A stretch of DNA of 64,000 nt, taken from positions 1 to 64,000 of the forward strand of contig QJWQ01000150.1 in the NCBI GenBank assembly GCA_003235325.1, given 5' to 3'. Below, piece by piece: positions 56,521-64,000 of this stretch. Position 1 is the first letter of the stretch; each line of letters begins with the position of its first letter. The notes below the pieces were generated by a model. It saw only the letters and a list, made by a program, of their open reading frames with translations. It did no database searches and had not been told where the DNA came from. Source of the DNA: Gammaproteobacteria bacterium. GTDB lineage: Bacteria > Pseudomonadota > Gammaproteobacteria > Pseudomonadales > Porticoccaceae. The translations under genes were made by a program, and so were the position numbers.

Positions 56521-58674
56521 ATGTCCATAGAGGCCCTGAAAACCGACAACAACTCTCCCGCCGTCCACGTCCGGTTGCAACCCGCTTCAGAAGATATCTG
56601 GGACCGAAAATACCGCCTCAAGGACAAGCTGGGAAATCCGCTGGATGACAGTATCGACGGTACCTACCGTCGGGTTGCCAGGGCTCTGGCAGATGTCGAA
56701 CAGGAGGATCGCAAGGAAAAATGGTATCAGCGTTTTCTATGGGCCCTGCGCAACGGCGCGATTCCCGCCGGCAGGATCATTGCCAATGCCGGCGCGCGGG
56801 AGCACAAGCCGGCAACTTCCACCGTCAATTGCACGGTATCCGGAACCATCCCGGATTCCATGAAAGGCATCCTGGAGAAGAACCTGGAAGCGGGTTTGAC
56901 CCTGAAGGCTGGCTGCGGCATCGGTTTCGAGTTTTCCACTCTTCGACCCCGGGGGGCTTATGTCAGCGGTGCCGGTGCCCATACCTCCGGCCCTCTCTCC
57001 TTCATGGATATCTTCGACCGCATGTGTTTTACAGTGTCATCTGCCGGTGGCCGACGCGGCGCCCAGATGGGCACTTTTGACATCAATCATCCGGATGTGG
57101 TGGATTTCATACGGGCGAAACGCGTGGATGGCAGGCTCAGGCAATTCAATCTGTCACTGCTGATCACCGAAGAATTCATGGAAGCGGTCAAGGCCGATGC
57201 CGACTGGCCGCTCTCCTTTCCGCTCACAGCCAGGGAAGTGGAACTGGGCAATATCGACCTCACCGACGAATCCCGGGTCATCTGGCGCCAGTGCCCGCCG
57301 GGCGGCGATTATGTCACTGATAAGGTCGGCAGGGCGGCCTGCCGAATCTATCGGACCGTCCAGGCCGGCAAGCTCTGGAACGTGATCATGACCTCAACCT
57401 ACGATTTTGCCGAACCCGGCTTTATCCTGATCGACAAGGTTAATGAACTCAATAACAACTGGTTTTGCGAAACAATTCGGGCCACCAATCCCTGTGGTGA
57501 GCAGCCCCTGCCACCCTATGGCAGTTGCCTGCTGGGTTCGGTAAACCTGACACGTTTTGTGTGCAATCCCTTTACTGACAAGGCCAGCTTTGACTGGGCC
57601 AGCTACCGTGAGGTTGTGGCGGTCTTTACTCGCATGCTGGATAACGTTGTCGAGATCAATGGACTGCCCCTGGAGCAACAGCGTCGTGAAATCAGCTACA
57701 AGCGTCGTCACGGTATGGGATTTCTGGGACTGGGATCGGCCATGGTCATGTTGCGCCTTCGATACGGCAGCCGGGAATCCCTGGAATTTACCGAGCAGGT
57801 CAGCCGCGAGATGGCCCTGGCCGGCTGGCGTATCGGTGTCGAGCTGGCCGAGGAAAAGGGACCGGCTCCGATCATGGATGATGAATTTGAAGTCACTGAT
57901 GCCATGCTGCGCCAGCGCCCCGAGATGGTCGCTGATGGTTACAGGTCGGGTGACCGGGTCAAGGGCAGGGTGTTGCATGCCCGCTACAGCCGCTATATGC
58001 AGAAAATTGCTGACGCGGAGCCGGAGATCACTGAAGCCATTGCTAACACAGGCTGTCGTTTCAGCCACCATACTTCCGTAGCGCCCACGGGTACCATTGC
58101 CCTGTCATTGGCCAACAACGCCAGCAATGGCATAGAACCCAGTTTTGCCCATCACTATGCCAGGAATGTCATTCGTGAAGGCCGGAAATCAAAACAGAAG
58201 GTCGATGTTTTTTCCTACGAGCTGCTCGCCTACAGGGAGTTGATTAATTCCTCGGCCATGCCCAGCAGCGACAGGCCCGGTGAACAACTTCCCGATTACT
58301 TTGTCTCCAGCGAAACGATTCCTCCCCGTCAGCATGTCGATGTTCAGGCAGCAGCGCAGCGCTGGGTGGATTCCTCAATATCCAAAACCATCAACGTTCC
58401 CACTGATTTTCCGTTTGAAGAATTCGAAGATATTTATCTTTATGCTTACGAAAATGGTCTCAAGGGTTGTACTACTTTTCGCTTCAATCCCGAGGCGTTT
58501 CAGGGTGTGCTGGTCAAGGATAAAGACCTGGAGAATACGATTTACCAGTTTACCCTTGAGGACGGAACCGTCGTTGAACTCAAGGGCAATGAACAGGTGG
58601 AGTACGACGGTGAGGTGCACACGGCGGCCAATCTTTTTGATGCCCTGAAGGAAGGTTACTACGGAAAATTCTGA
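56521..58674 (+). CDS. nrdJa: Class II (B12-dependent) ribonucleotide reductase, large part
   Basis: Adenosylcobalamin-dependent reductase making deoxynucleotides with or without oxygen. 717 residues, close to P. aeruginosa NrdJa. The 10-stranded barrel opens FLWALRNGAIPAGRIIANAG. NPCGEQP places the conserved Cys at residue 325, and the first active-site Cys pair is in TVNCTVSG and following. Residues SVAPTGTIALSLANNASNGIEP are the substrate loop. The C-terminal reducing cysteines are not here but in the next gene. It lies just after the B12-sensing LitR operon. Confidence 0.95.
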   Translation: MSIEALKTDNNSPAVHVRLQPASEDIWDRKYRLKDKLGNPLDDSIDGTYRRVARALADVEQEDRKEKWYQRFLWALRNGAIPAGRIIANAGAREHKPATSTVNCTVSGTIPDSMKGILEKNLEAGLTLKAGCGIGFEFSTLRPRGAYVSGAGAHTSGPLSFMDIFDRMCFTVSSAGGRRGAQMGTFDINHPDVVDFIRAKRVDGRLRQFNLSLLITEEFMEAVKADADWPLSFPLTAREVELGNIDLTDESRVIWRQCPPGGDYVTDKVGRAACRIYRTVQAGKLWNVIMTSTYDFAEPGFILIDKVNELNNNWFCETIRATNPCGEQPLPPYGSCLLGSVNLTRFVCNPFTDKASFDWASYREVVAVFTRMLDNVVEINGLPLEQQRREISYKRRHGMGFLGLGSAMVMLRLRYGSRESLEFTEQVSREMALAGWRIGVELAEEKGPAPIMDDEFEVTDAMLRQRPEMVADGYRSGDRVKGRVLHARYSRYMQKIADAEPEITEAIANTGCRFSHHTSVAPTGTIALSLANNASNGIEPSFAHHYARNVIREGRKSKQKVDVFSYELLAYRELINSSAMPSSDRPGEQLPDYFVSSETIPPRQHVDVQAAAQRWVDSSISKTINVPTDFPFEEFEDIYLYAYENGLKGCTTFRFNPEAFQGVLVKDKDLENTIYQFTLEDGTVVELKGNEQVEYDGEVHTAANLFDALKEGYYGKF

Positions 58675-58678
58675 ACCT

Positions 58679-59374
58679 ATGACCACGAAGATCGAAAAAA
58701 GGATAGTCAGCTACAAGGTCAAGAATGAAGCGGAACCGGTAAAGACTTCTGCCGCGGCAGTACCGGGGGATCATCTCGAGCGGGCTGTCGAGCAGATGGA
58801 TGAAAACGTTACCCGCCCGGAGGTCCTTCACGGGTCGACCTACAAGATCAAGACCCCATTATCGGATCATGCCTTGTATATCACTATCAATGACATCGTC
58901 CTGAACGCCGGTACAGACCACGAGCAGCGCCGACCCTTTGAGGTCTTTATCAATTCCAAGAACATGGACCACTTTCAGTGGGTCGTCGCCTTGACGCGGG
59001 TTCTCTCTGCAGTATTTCGCAAGGGCGGGGACTGCACCTTTCTGGTGGAGGAAATGAAGGCGGTTTTTGACCCTAAAGGAGGCTATTTCAAAAAGGGTGG
59101 CAAGTTCATGCCATCACTGGTCGCAGAAATTGGCGACGTTCTGGAAACCCACATGAAGAGCATCGGCTTGCTGGGTGCACCGGAAATCAGCGAGCACCAG
59201 CAAAAAATCATGGATGAAAAGCGTGCTCAATACGAAAATCGCAAAAGTCGAGAAAATGCTGGCAACAGTTATCCGGAAGGCGCGCAACTCTGTACCAGGT
59301 GTATGACCAGGGCCATGATTCTCATGGACGGCTGCATGACCTGTCTCAGTTGTGGTGAGTCCAAGTGCGGTTAG
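58679..59374 (+). CDS. nrdJb: Class II ribonucleotide reductase, NrdJb (C-terminal part)
   Basis: 231 residues, the same length as P. aeruginosa NrdJb. A TSCPD domain (about 45-160, YITINDIVLNAGTDHEQRRPFEVFINSKN) is followed by a Cys-rich tail, LCTRCMTRAMILMDGCMTCLSCGESKCG, with seven Cys that provide the external reductant-exchange pair. Starts 4 bases after nrdJa; the two chains together equal a single-chain class II enzyme. The stop codon is the first of three TAGs created by a 15-bp tandem repeat. Confidence 0.92.
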   Translation: MTTKIEKRIVSYKVKNEAEPVKTSAAAVPGDHLERAVEQMDENVTRPEVLHGSTYKIKTPLSDHALYITINDIVLNAGTDHEQRRPFEVFINSKNMDHFQWVVALTRVLSAVFRKGGDCTFLVEEMKAVFDPKGGYFKKGGKFMPSLVAEIGDVLETHMKSIGLLGAPEISEHQQKIMDEKRAQYENRKSRENAGNSYPEGAQLCTRCMTRAMILMDGCMTCLSCGESKCG

Positions 59375-59405
59375 GCCAAGTGCCGTTAGGCCAAGCGCAG
59401 TTAGA
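59361..59405 (+). repeat. Three tandem 15-bp units across the nrdJb stop
   Basis: Units CCAAGTGCGGTTAGG (59361-59375), CCAAGTGCCGTTAGG (59376-59390) and CCAAGCGCAGTTAGA (59391-59405). Exactly in frame with nrdJb, so each unit repeats a TAG stop after an SKCG/AKCR/AKRS-like codon run. Confidence 0.85.
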
Positions 59406-59465
59406 CCAGTTCATGAATGATTCCGGCACTTGGTGCATGAGGGTTGGCGCATAAGCGAAAGATAA

Positions 59466-59492
59466 AAAAAGGCGGGGTTACCCCGCCTTTTT
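59466..59492. terminator. Bidirectional terminator between nrdJb and the phasin gene
   Basis: AAAAAGGCGGGG, loop TTA, CCCCGCCTTTTT: stem of 12 bp (59466-59477 / 59481-59492) with A and T tracts as arms, so it can end both converging transcripts. Confidence 0.9.
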
Positions 59493-59528
59493 GTGCTGCA
59501 TGCAGTGCGCTGGATCGCGATGATTAAA

Positions 59529-60035
59529 TCAGGCCGTGGGCTTTTTAGCCCTTGGAGCAGCCTTTCGCGCTGCGGGTTTGGCTGCCGGTTTTTTGGCCGC
59601 GGGTTTTTTCGCCGGGGTCGGAGTTGCTGCAGCTGATGGGAACATATCTCCCGCCGCTTTTTTGGCCGACGCAACAAATTCCTCGGAAACTTTTTGAATC
59701 TGGCTGACCAGGTCGTTATCCAGATCATGGAGTTCCTTCAGTTCCTCCTGTAGCGATTCCCAGGCTTTTGTGTTTTCCTCATAGAGTTCCTGCAATTTAT
59801 TGCGCAGGACTTCCTCAAAGTTGACATTGCTTTCAAAGGCCTCGGTAAAACTCTTGGCTCCTGATATTTGCTGGAAACTGTTTACTCTGGCTTCTGCCAG
59901 GTCCGAGAAAACGGTGGTGTTGCGTTTCACCAGATCCTCAAAGTATTTGGTCTGTGCTTCCCAAGCCTTGAGATTGGATTTAGCGGCTTTCTCAAAATAT
60001 TCCTGAAACTTTTGCGGATCGAAATCCAGCGCCAT
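59529..60035 (-). CDS. Phasin family protein
   Basis: 168 residues from ATG 60035 (GGAGG upstream). Opens FDPQKFQEYFEKAAKSNLKAWEAQTKYFEDLVKRNTTVFSDLAEARVNSFQQ, the phasin_2 pattern of amphipathic helices that coat polyhydroxyalkanoate granules. The tail is an Ala/Lys/Pro repeat (KKPAAKKPAAKPAARKAAPRAKKPTA), which may bind DNA as in PhaF-like proteins. Transcribed divergently towards phaR, with a palindrome near its promoter. No PHA synthase gene lies in this window. Confidence 0.88.
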   Translation of the reverse strand: MALDFDPQKFQEYFEKAAKSNLKAWEAQTKYFEDLVKRNTTVFSDLAEARVNSFQQISGAKSFTEAFESNVNFEEVLRNKLQELYEENTKAWESLQEELKELHDLDNDLVSQIQKVSEEFVASAKKAAGDMFPSAAATPTPAKKPAAKKPAAKPAARKAAPRAKKPTA

Positions 60036-60070
60036 AACGAGCCTCCGTCTGTTTTGATTAATGAATAGCT

Positions 60071-60085
60071 TTGTGCGACGCACAA
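60071..60085. promoter_or_regulatory. Candidate PhaR operator at the phasin promoter
   Basis: TTGTGCGACGCACAA, a perfect 7-bp inverted repeat around one base, core TGC-GAC-GCA. It falls just downstream of the predicted phasin start site, a repressor position. A related core lies before phaR at 60713-60724. Confidence 0.5.
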
Positions 60086-60095
60086 CAAACCCGTA

Positions 60096-60124
60096 ACTTT
60101 ATCGGGACAATTGTTGCAAGTCAA
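60096..60124 (-). promoter_or_regulatory. Phasin gene promoter
   Basis: On the minus strand: -35 TTGACT (60119-60124), 17-base spacer, -10 TAAAGT (60096-60101). Start of transcription would be near 60089, about 55 bases before the phasin ATG; the palindrome at 60071-60085 covers roughly +4 to +18. Confidence 0.6.
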
Positions 60125-60712
60125 TATAAATTGGTATTGAAAAGTAAATAAATGGAAATAAAAAACAACTGCTTATGCGCAATATTGGACGGCCCGGCTG
60201 CCTCTGTCAAATTTCTACCAATGGTGCCCGGACAGGTAACAGGAATCTCCCCGACGCCTCCTCGCCGAGAGCCGCTTTAGATCAGGCATCTTTGATGGTT
60301 TTTGACAGGATATTCGATGGGCTGGGATATCCCTGTCTGTCCCGATTTTGGTGTCGAGGTCGCTACCTCCGGTCAGAGAAGAGTTGGTCCTGCCCTGGCC
60401 GGCTCTATTGCCTGACGGCAGCCAGTCAAGTTTCAGTGACTCTCTGTGCCATGACCTGTACCTTGACGAGTACGGCCGTACCTTGACGATAACGGTGCTG
60501 TCAGCGGCAGAGAACTCTTCCATTTGGCCTTGAAGTCTTTTCGGCTGTGGTCCTGGTGCTATTGAGACTGCCCTGATTTTTTGCAGAGGCTATTGCAAAA
60601 GCTATCCAGCATTTCCTGTCACTTATTAATCGAGACATGGTTCAGGTCAACTTGTGTGACGCAGGGGTCGCTTATGCCCCTGCGTTCGGGAACCCGGCAT
60701 CAAGAGTGGGGA

Positions 60713-60724
60713 TGCAGTGCACAA
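60713..60724. promoter_or_regulatory. Candidate PhaR site upstream of phaR
   Basis: TGCAGTGCACAA shares TGC-N3-GCACAA with the phasin palindrome (TGC-GAC-GCACAA). It overlaps the -35 region of a TATAAT at 60739-60744, about 160 bases before the phaR start, which would fit autoregulation. Confidence 0.4.
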
Positions 60725-60881
60725 ATTTTTTATTCCCCTATAATCAGCAATAGATGGTTGGCCCGGGATCTGGAGTGTAAATTCAGGTTATTTGATCAAG
60801 ATTGCCGGAAATTCATGCAGTAGGGGTTTGACCTGGTTGTGTATATAATGGTCGTCTCATGAACGTACGCAGGTATCAACA

Positions 60882-61418
60882 TTGCATATTCTCAAGAAAT
60901 ATCCCAATCGACGTATCTACGACACCGAGAAGAGTTGTTACATCACCCTTCATGATGTCCGCAAGATGGTCATGGCCAGAGAGCCATTCCAGGTAGTTGA
61001 CTCCAAAAGTGGTGAGGACCTTACACGTGCTGTCCTGATGCAGATTATTGCCGAGATGGAGAATGACGGACACCCCACCCTGCTCACCAACAGGGTGCTG
61101 GAAGAATTGATCTGTTTCTACGGTGACAAGATGGTTGGTATGCTTGGACCCTTCATTGAGAAGCAAATTGTCGGATTCCTGAGTCAGCAGGAAGCGCTGA
61201 GGGAGCATTTTCGCCAGGTAGCCTCCGGGGGTGCGCCTCCAGCCGCCCAGGCCCCGCCCATGGGTCTGTTTACCGGCAACGCTGCGATGCCGTCACCGGA
61301 CCAGTTCATCGAACAAATGTCAAAGCAGTACCAGCAGTTATTTCAGCCTTTTTCGGTCAAGACCAAATCCAAGTCCAGCAAGAGCAAAAGCGATGCCGAA
61401 CAGGAAGAAAAAAGCTAG
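60882..61418 (+). CDS. phaR: PHA synthesis repressor PhaR
   Basis: 178 residues from a TTG at 60882 (AGG about 8 bases upstream), beginning (M)HILKKYPNRRIYDTEKSCYITLHDVRKMV, the strongly conserved PhaR DNA-binding domain (PF07879). The accumulation-regulator domain (to about residue 110) follows. The C-terminal tail is variable, low complexity and Lys/Ser-rich (KTKSKSSKSKS). PhaR senses free PHA granules and represses phasin and itself; shared palindromes at the two promoters fit this. TATAAT at 60844-60849 may be a second -10. Confidence 0.93.
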   Translation: MHILKKYPNRRIYDTEKSCYITLHDVRKMVMAREPFQVVDSKSGEDLTRAVLMQIIAEMENDGHPTLLTNRVLEELICFYGDKMVGMLGPFIEKQIVGFLSQQEALREHFRQVASGGAPPAAQAPPMGLFTGNAAMPSPDQFIEQMSKQYQQLFQPFSVKTKSKSSKSKSDAEQEEKS

Positions 61419-61683
61419 TTTTGCTTGACCAATTCACCGGATTTGAAAATCTCATCTGCCACAGGCCTTGCGGGAAGCCTGTCCCATTCCCTTTGTCCTG
61501 TCCCTACCGGGCAGTGATTCAGGGACTGTGGTTTTCGCTGCAGTGCCCTGTATACCAGTCCGGAGAAAAGCAGGAGAATTTATCCGAAAATGTCCACAGT
61601 TTTCTTCGGGCGCATACACCTCCAGTCTGCACTTTAACCGGGAGGCGAGGGCATCTTTTTATAAAAAGAATTCGCGTTTGAAT

Positions 61684-62196
61684 TCAGAATTCCAGATTTT
61701 CCCTCAGATAGCGGAACAGCTTTCGGCTACAGGATGGCGGCTTTCCCTCTGACTGCTCCCTGCAGGCGAGTCGAACCAGTTGTCGTAGCTGTTGTCGATC
61801 CAGTTGAGGGTTTTCCCGCACCAGTGGCTCGATGAATTCGTCGCCGCCGGCGATCAGGCTATCCCGCAGTTTTTCCAATTTGTGGAAATGCTGACGAAAG
61901 AACTGATCCTGATCATTCAGGTGCTGAATGGCACTGGCAATTTTTTCATGGTCCTCCTTCCTCATCTGCTTGCCGATAAACTGCAACTGGCGCCGCAACG
62001 CTTCACGTTGCTTCAGACGCCTGGCCAGGGCCAGCGCCTCCCTGAGATCCTCAGAAAGCGGGATATCAGCAAGTTTGGCCTCTGGCAGGTCCAGCAGGGA
62101 TTTGCCGAGGTCCTGCAGGGCAGCCATTTCTCTTTTTCGGGCCGACTTGCTGGAGGCCTGGTCACCATTGTTCAGTTCATCGGTAGTCTGATTCAT
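61684..62196 (-). CDS. darP: Ribosome biogenesis factor DarP (YjgA, DUF615)
   Basis: Assists 50S maturation. 170 residues from the ATG at 62196, 1 base after the mgtE stop. DUF615 motifs: SKSARKREMAALQDLGKSLLDLPEAKLADIPL, QREALRRQLQFIGKQMR, RDSLIAGGDEFIEPLVRENPQLDRQQLRQLVRLA, and the C-terminal KLFRYLRE. The middle is coiled-coil-like. Co-transcribed with mgtE. Confidence 0.93.
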   Translation of the reverse strand: MNQTTDELNNGDQASSKSARKREMAALQDLGKSLLDLPEAKLADIPLSEDLREALALARRLKQREALRRQLQFIGKQMRKEDHEKIASAIQHLNDQDQFFRQHFHKLEKLRDSLIAGGDEFIEPLVRENPQLDRQQLRQLVRLACREQSEGKPPSCSRKLFRYLRENLEF

Positions 62197-62197
62197 G

Positions 62198-63574
62198 TCA
62201 TACAAAGAAAATACTGGCCAGGCCTAGAAAGGAAAGAAAGCCGACTACATCGGTAATGGTGGTCAGGGCAACACTGCCCGCCAGTGCCGGATCGATTTTT
62301 GCCTTTTTCAGTATCACTGGCAGAGCGGCACCCGCCAGGGCGGCAGTGAGCAGATTTATTACCATGGCGGCGCCGATGATCAGGCCGATCAGGTAACTGT
62401 GAAACCACAGGGTAGCTACAGCGCCGATTACCACCGCCCAGAGCACGCCATTAATAATCCCGACAATGAACTCCTTGCTGAGCAGCCACTTGAGATTGCT
62501 TGGGCTGACTTGTCCCAGCGCAAGGCCGCGAACGACCACGGTCAGGGTCTGGCTGCCGGCAACGCCACCCATACTGGCAACAATGGGCATGAGGATGGCG
62601 AGCGCCACAACTTTATCCAGAGTCGCTTCAAACAGATTGATTACCGCAGAGGCCAGTATCGCGGTCAGGAGGTTGAGCCCCAGCCATACGGCTCGCCTGG
62701 GAGCGGAGCGAATCACCGGTGTGAAGGTTTCCTCTTCATCACTGAGTCCCGCGAGGCCCATTAGCGAGTGGTCCGCATCTTCCAGAATGACATCGACAAC
62801 GTCGTCGATGGTGATCCGTCCCACCAGTCTCGAGTGCTCGTCGATCACGGGCGCGGAAACCCAGTTGTGTCGCTCAAACAGATGGGCCACATCCGAGTCC
62901 GGCATACTGGCCGGAATCGCCTCGACGTCGGTAACCATCACTTCCCGCACGGTGATGTTCGGGCTGCTGGTGAGCAATTTCCTCAGGGGCAGGGTGCCCA
63001 AAAAAATATCCTTGCGGTTGACAACAAACAGGCTGTCGGTGACTTCGGGAATTTCTTCGTGGCGGCGAAGATAACGCAATACCACATCCACGGTCAGGTC
63101 TGGCCTGACGGTGATGGTATCCGTATTCATCAGACCGCCGGCGGTGTACTCCCCGTAGGAAAGGACAGATTCGACACGTTGTCGATCCTGTTCCGACATC
63201 GCCTCCAGGACTTCCGGGATTACCTCCTCCGGCAAGTGCTGCAGGATATCCGCGACGTCATCTGCATCCAGCCCCTCGAACAGGGCTGCCATCTCCTCAC
63301 TGTCCTTGTCCCGAAGAAAGTCGTTGCGCAGTTCCTCATTGAGTTCTCCGAGGACTTCGCCGGCAAATTCGGTATCCAGCAGTTCCCACAGAATCTGCCT
63401 GGCCTTTGGTGGCGCAGTCTCAATATGGTGGGCTATGTCGGGAATGGACAGATTATTGAGGTTGTGAGCCAACCGGTTCAGGGCAGCTGTATCAAGAGTC
63501 TGGTCGATTCTTGGTAGCAGTGATAATTGGTTTGTCCCTTTGACCACCCTGACTGGCTCCGGCTCTATTGGCAA
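62198..63574 (-). CDS. mgtE: Magnesium transporter MgtE
   Basis: Mg2+-gated channel-like transporter. 458 residues if started at the TTG at 63574, which has no clear ribosome site; a GTG at 63547 with CGGAG upstream is an alternative that shortens it by 9. N-terminal MgtE_N superhelix (about 30-130), two CBS domains (about 135-255, YTAGGLMNTDTITVRPDLTV; VREVMVTDVEAIPASM) and five membrane helices (about 285-458) with MPIVASMGGVAGSQTLT. Downstream of npr and upstream of darP on one strand. Confidence 0.95.
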   Translation of the reverse strand: MPIEPEPVRVVKGTNQLSLLPRIDQTLDTAALNRLAHNLNNLSIPDIAHHIETAPPKARQILWELLDTEFAGEVLGELNEELRNDFLRDKDSEEMAALFEGLDADDVADILQHLPEEVIPEVLEAMSEQDRQRVESVLSYGEYTAGGLMNTDTITVRPDLTVDVVLRYLRRHEEIPEVTDSLFVVNRKDIFLGTLPLRKLLTSSPNITVREVMVTDVEAIPASMPDSDVAHLFERHNWVSAPVIDEHSRLVGRITIDDVVDVILEDADHSLMGLAGLSDEEETFTPVIRSAPRRAVWLGLNLLTAILASAVINLFEATLDKVVALAILMPIVASMGGVAGSQTLTVVVRGLALGQVSPSNLKWLLSKEFIVGIINGVLWAVVIGAVATLWFHSYLIGLIIGAAMVINLLTAALAGAALPVILKKAKIDPALAGSVALTTITDVVGFLSFLGLASIFFV

Positions 63575-63616
63575 AATCGCAATGGGCCGTAGTGTATGTT
63601 AGACAGGGTAGCGGTT

Positions 63617-63886
63617 CTACTTTTCTTCGCCGAATCGGTTCTCAATCAGGGTGAGTACGGCCTCATATGCATCGTCCTCGTCGTCCCCGTGAAACTGGAA
63701 AGAGAGGGTGGTTCCCTTGCAGGCGGCGAGCAGCATCAGTGACATCACGCTTTTGGCATCCACCATTTTGCCATTGCGACCGGTGCGAATAGTGCAGGCA
63801 AAACGCCCGGCCGTCGACGCCAGCTTGGTGGCTGCTCTGGCGTGAAGACCCAGCTGGTTGATGATGGTAATGTCTTTTTCAATCAT
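63617..63886 (-). CDS. ptsO: HPr-like phosphocarrier NPr (nitrogen PTS)
   Basis: 89 residues from the ATG at 63886, overlapping the rapZ stop (ATGA). Phosphorylated His15 in [14 protein letters not shown], and the second HPr helix with Ser in [19 protein letters not shown]. The rapZ-npr order is typical of the rpoN-hpf-ptsN-rapZ-npr cluster, so the other members probably lie just beyond the right edge. NPr passes phosphate to PtsN, which affects potassium and nitrogen responses. Confidence 0.95.
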   Translation of the reverse strand: MIEKDITIINQLGLHARAATKLASTAGRFACTIRTGRNGKMVDAKSVMSLMLLAACKGTTLSFQFHGDDEDDAYEAVLTLIENRFGEEK

Positions 63887-64000
63887 GAGAGGTCCAGTTC
63901 CCGGTGCTGCAACTGGACATTGGGGTACTCCTGCCGGAAATGATCGGCAAGGCGTCGGCTGATATAGACTGACCGGTGCTGACCGCCGGTACAACCGATG
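63883..64000 (-). CDS. rapZ: RapZ, C-terminal end (partial, runs off the right edge)
   Basis: Only the last 38 or so codons are present, read on the minus strand: [21 protein letters not shown]...[10 protein letters not shown] and stop. The [10 protein letters not shown] motif is the signature of the RapZ C-terminal domain (RNase adaptor for GlmZ/GlcN6P sensing). The stop overlaps the npr ATG by 4 bases. Confidence 0.9.
   Translation of the reverse strand, partial: IGCTGGQHRSVYISRRLADHFRQEYPNVQLQHRELDLS

Larger units (their letters stand above)
60036..60881. other. 846-base gene-free region between phasin and phaR genes
   Basis: Contains the phasin promoter with a TGC-N3-GCA palindrome, and a second copy of that core at 60713-60724. 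Also seen are a 12-base repeat GTACCTTGACGA occurring twice 20 bases apart (60458-60469, 60478-60489), and a perfect 9-bp hairpin ACGCAGGGG (60659-60667) / CCCCTGCGT (60677-60685) with no T-tract. Open frames of about 100 codons on both strands (60175-60523) lack recognisable protein features. An undetected small RNA is possible. Confidence 0.5.

Noticed and set aside
60175-60523. Open frames of about 100 codons on both strands
   Set aside because: Composition is not protein-like, no Shine-Dalgarno or family signature; treated as non-coding.
1-64000. tRNA, rRNA, CRISPR array, prophage or origin of replication
   Set aside because: No T-loop motifs, spaced repeats, phage genes or DnaA-box clusters were noticed on reading.

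Overview
The window reads as a chromosomal segment of a Gammaproteobacterium of moderate to fairly high GC, probably a marine or environmental relative of the Pseudomonadales/Cellvibrionales. The evidence is gene order and protein type: minCDE; carAB-greA; a yibN-grxC-secB set; glnA-DUF4124-ntrBC; and the long block proA-nadD-rsfS-rlmH-mrdA-rodA-mltB-rlpA-dacA-ybeD-lipB-lipA. Also typical are a class II ribonucleotide reductase split into NrdJa and NrdJb as in Pseudomonas, PHA-associated genes (phasin, PhaR) and a LitR/CarH-type light-sensor operon. I see no rRNA, tRNA, CRISPR array, prophage or complete insertion sequence. Almost everything is core or near-core; start codons TTG and GTG are common.

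Layout. 1-2194 (minus): a secreted protein cut by the left edge and an alkaline phosphatase. 2704-4638: minCDE. 4639-5064: a gene-free stretch that looks like a structured RNA ending in a strong terminator. 5065-9916: carA-carB-greA. 10076-11321: rhodanese-like protein, grxC, secB. 11637-16393 (minus): ntrC, ntrB, a DUF4124 protein and glnA, with a sigma-54 promoter and NtrC-type half-sites ahead of glnA. 16751-24258: thiI, a PAS-GGDEF-EAL protein, typA and a membrane diguanylate cyclase. 24394-28290: tag, pip, a 305-bp palindromic MITE-like element, dtd and a PPi-type phosphofructokinase. 28469-32608: mpl-ubiX-yjdF, a DUF4124 protein and a LON-domain protein. 32725-43828: proline and NAD synthesis, ribosome silencing, the cell-elongation block and lipoate synthesis. 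43854-48090: small proteins of unknown function, with a photolyase. 48091-49407: rimO. 49839-56258: LitR-type regulator followed by six tightly overlapping genes (DUF2878, DUF1295, DUF6134, FAD oxidoreductase, DUF1365, CFA-synthase family). 56521-59374: nrdJa-nrdJb. 59529-61418: phasin and phaR. 61684-64000 (minus): rapZ (partial), npr, mgtE, darP.

How the genes work together. The glnA-ntrBC region is a self-contained nitrogen-control module with its cis sites visible. The mrdA-rodA-mltB-rlpA-dacA block builds and trims the lateral wall. The LitR operon probably links light, through adenosylcobalamin, to a change of membrane lipids; it is next to a B12-dependent ribonucleotide reductase whose promoter carries a likely NrdR box. 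phaR and the phasin gene share a similar palindrome (TGC-N3-GCACAA), proposed here as the PhaR operator.

The observations most worth following are the structured RNA candidate before carA, the MITE-like element between pip and dtd, and the LitR operon with its altered photoreceptor and CFA-synthase residues. The PhaR and NrdR sites and the 15-bp in-frame stop-codon repeat after nrdJb also merit a look. All calls come from reading the sequence and from memory of protein families; no search was run.
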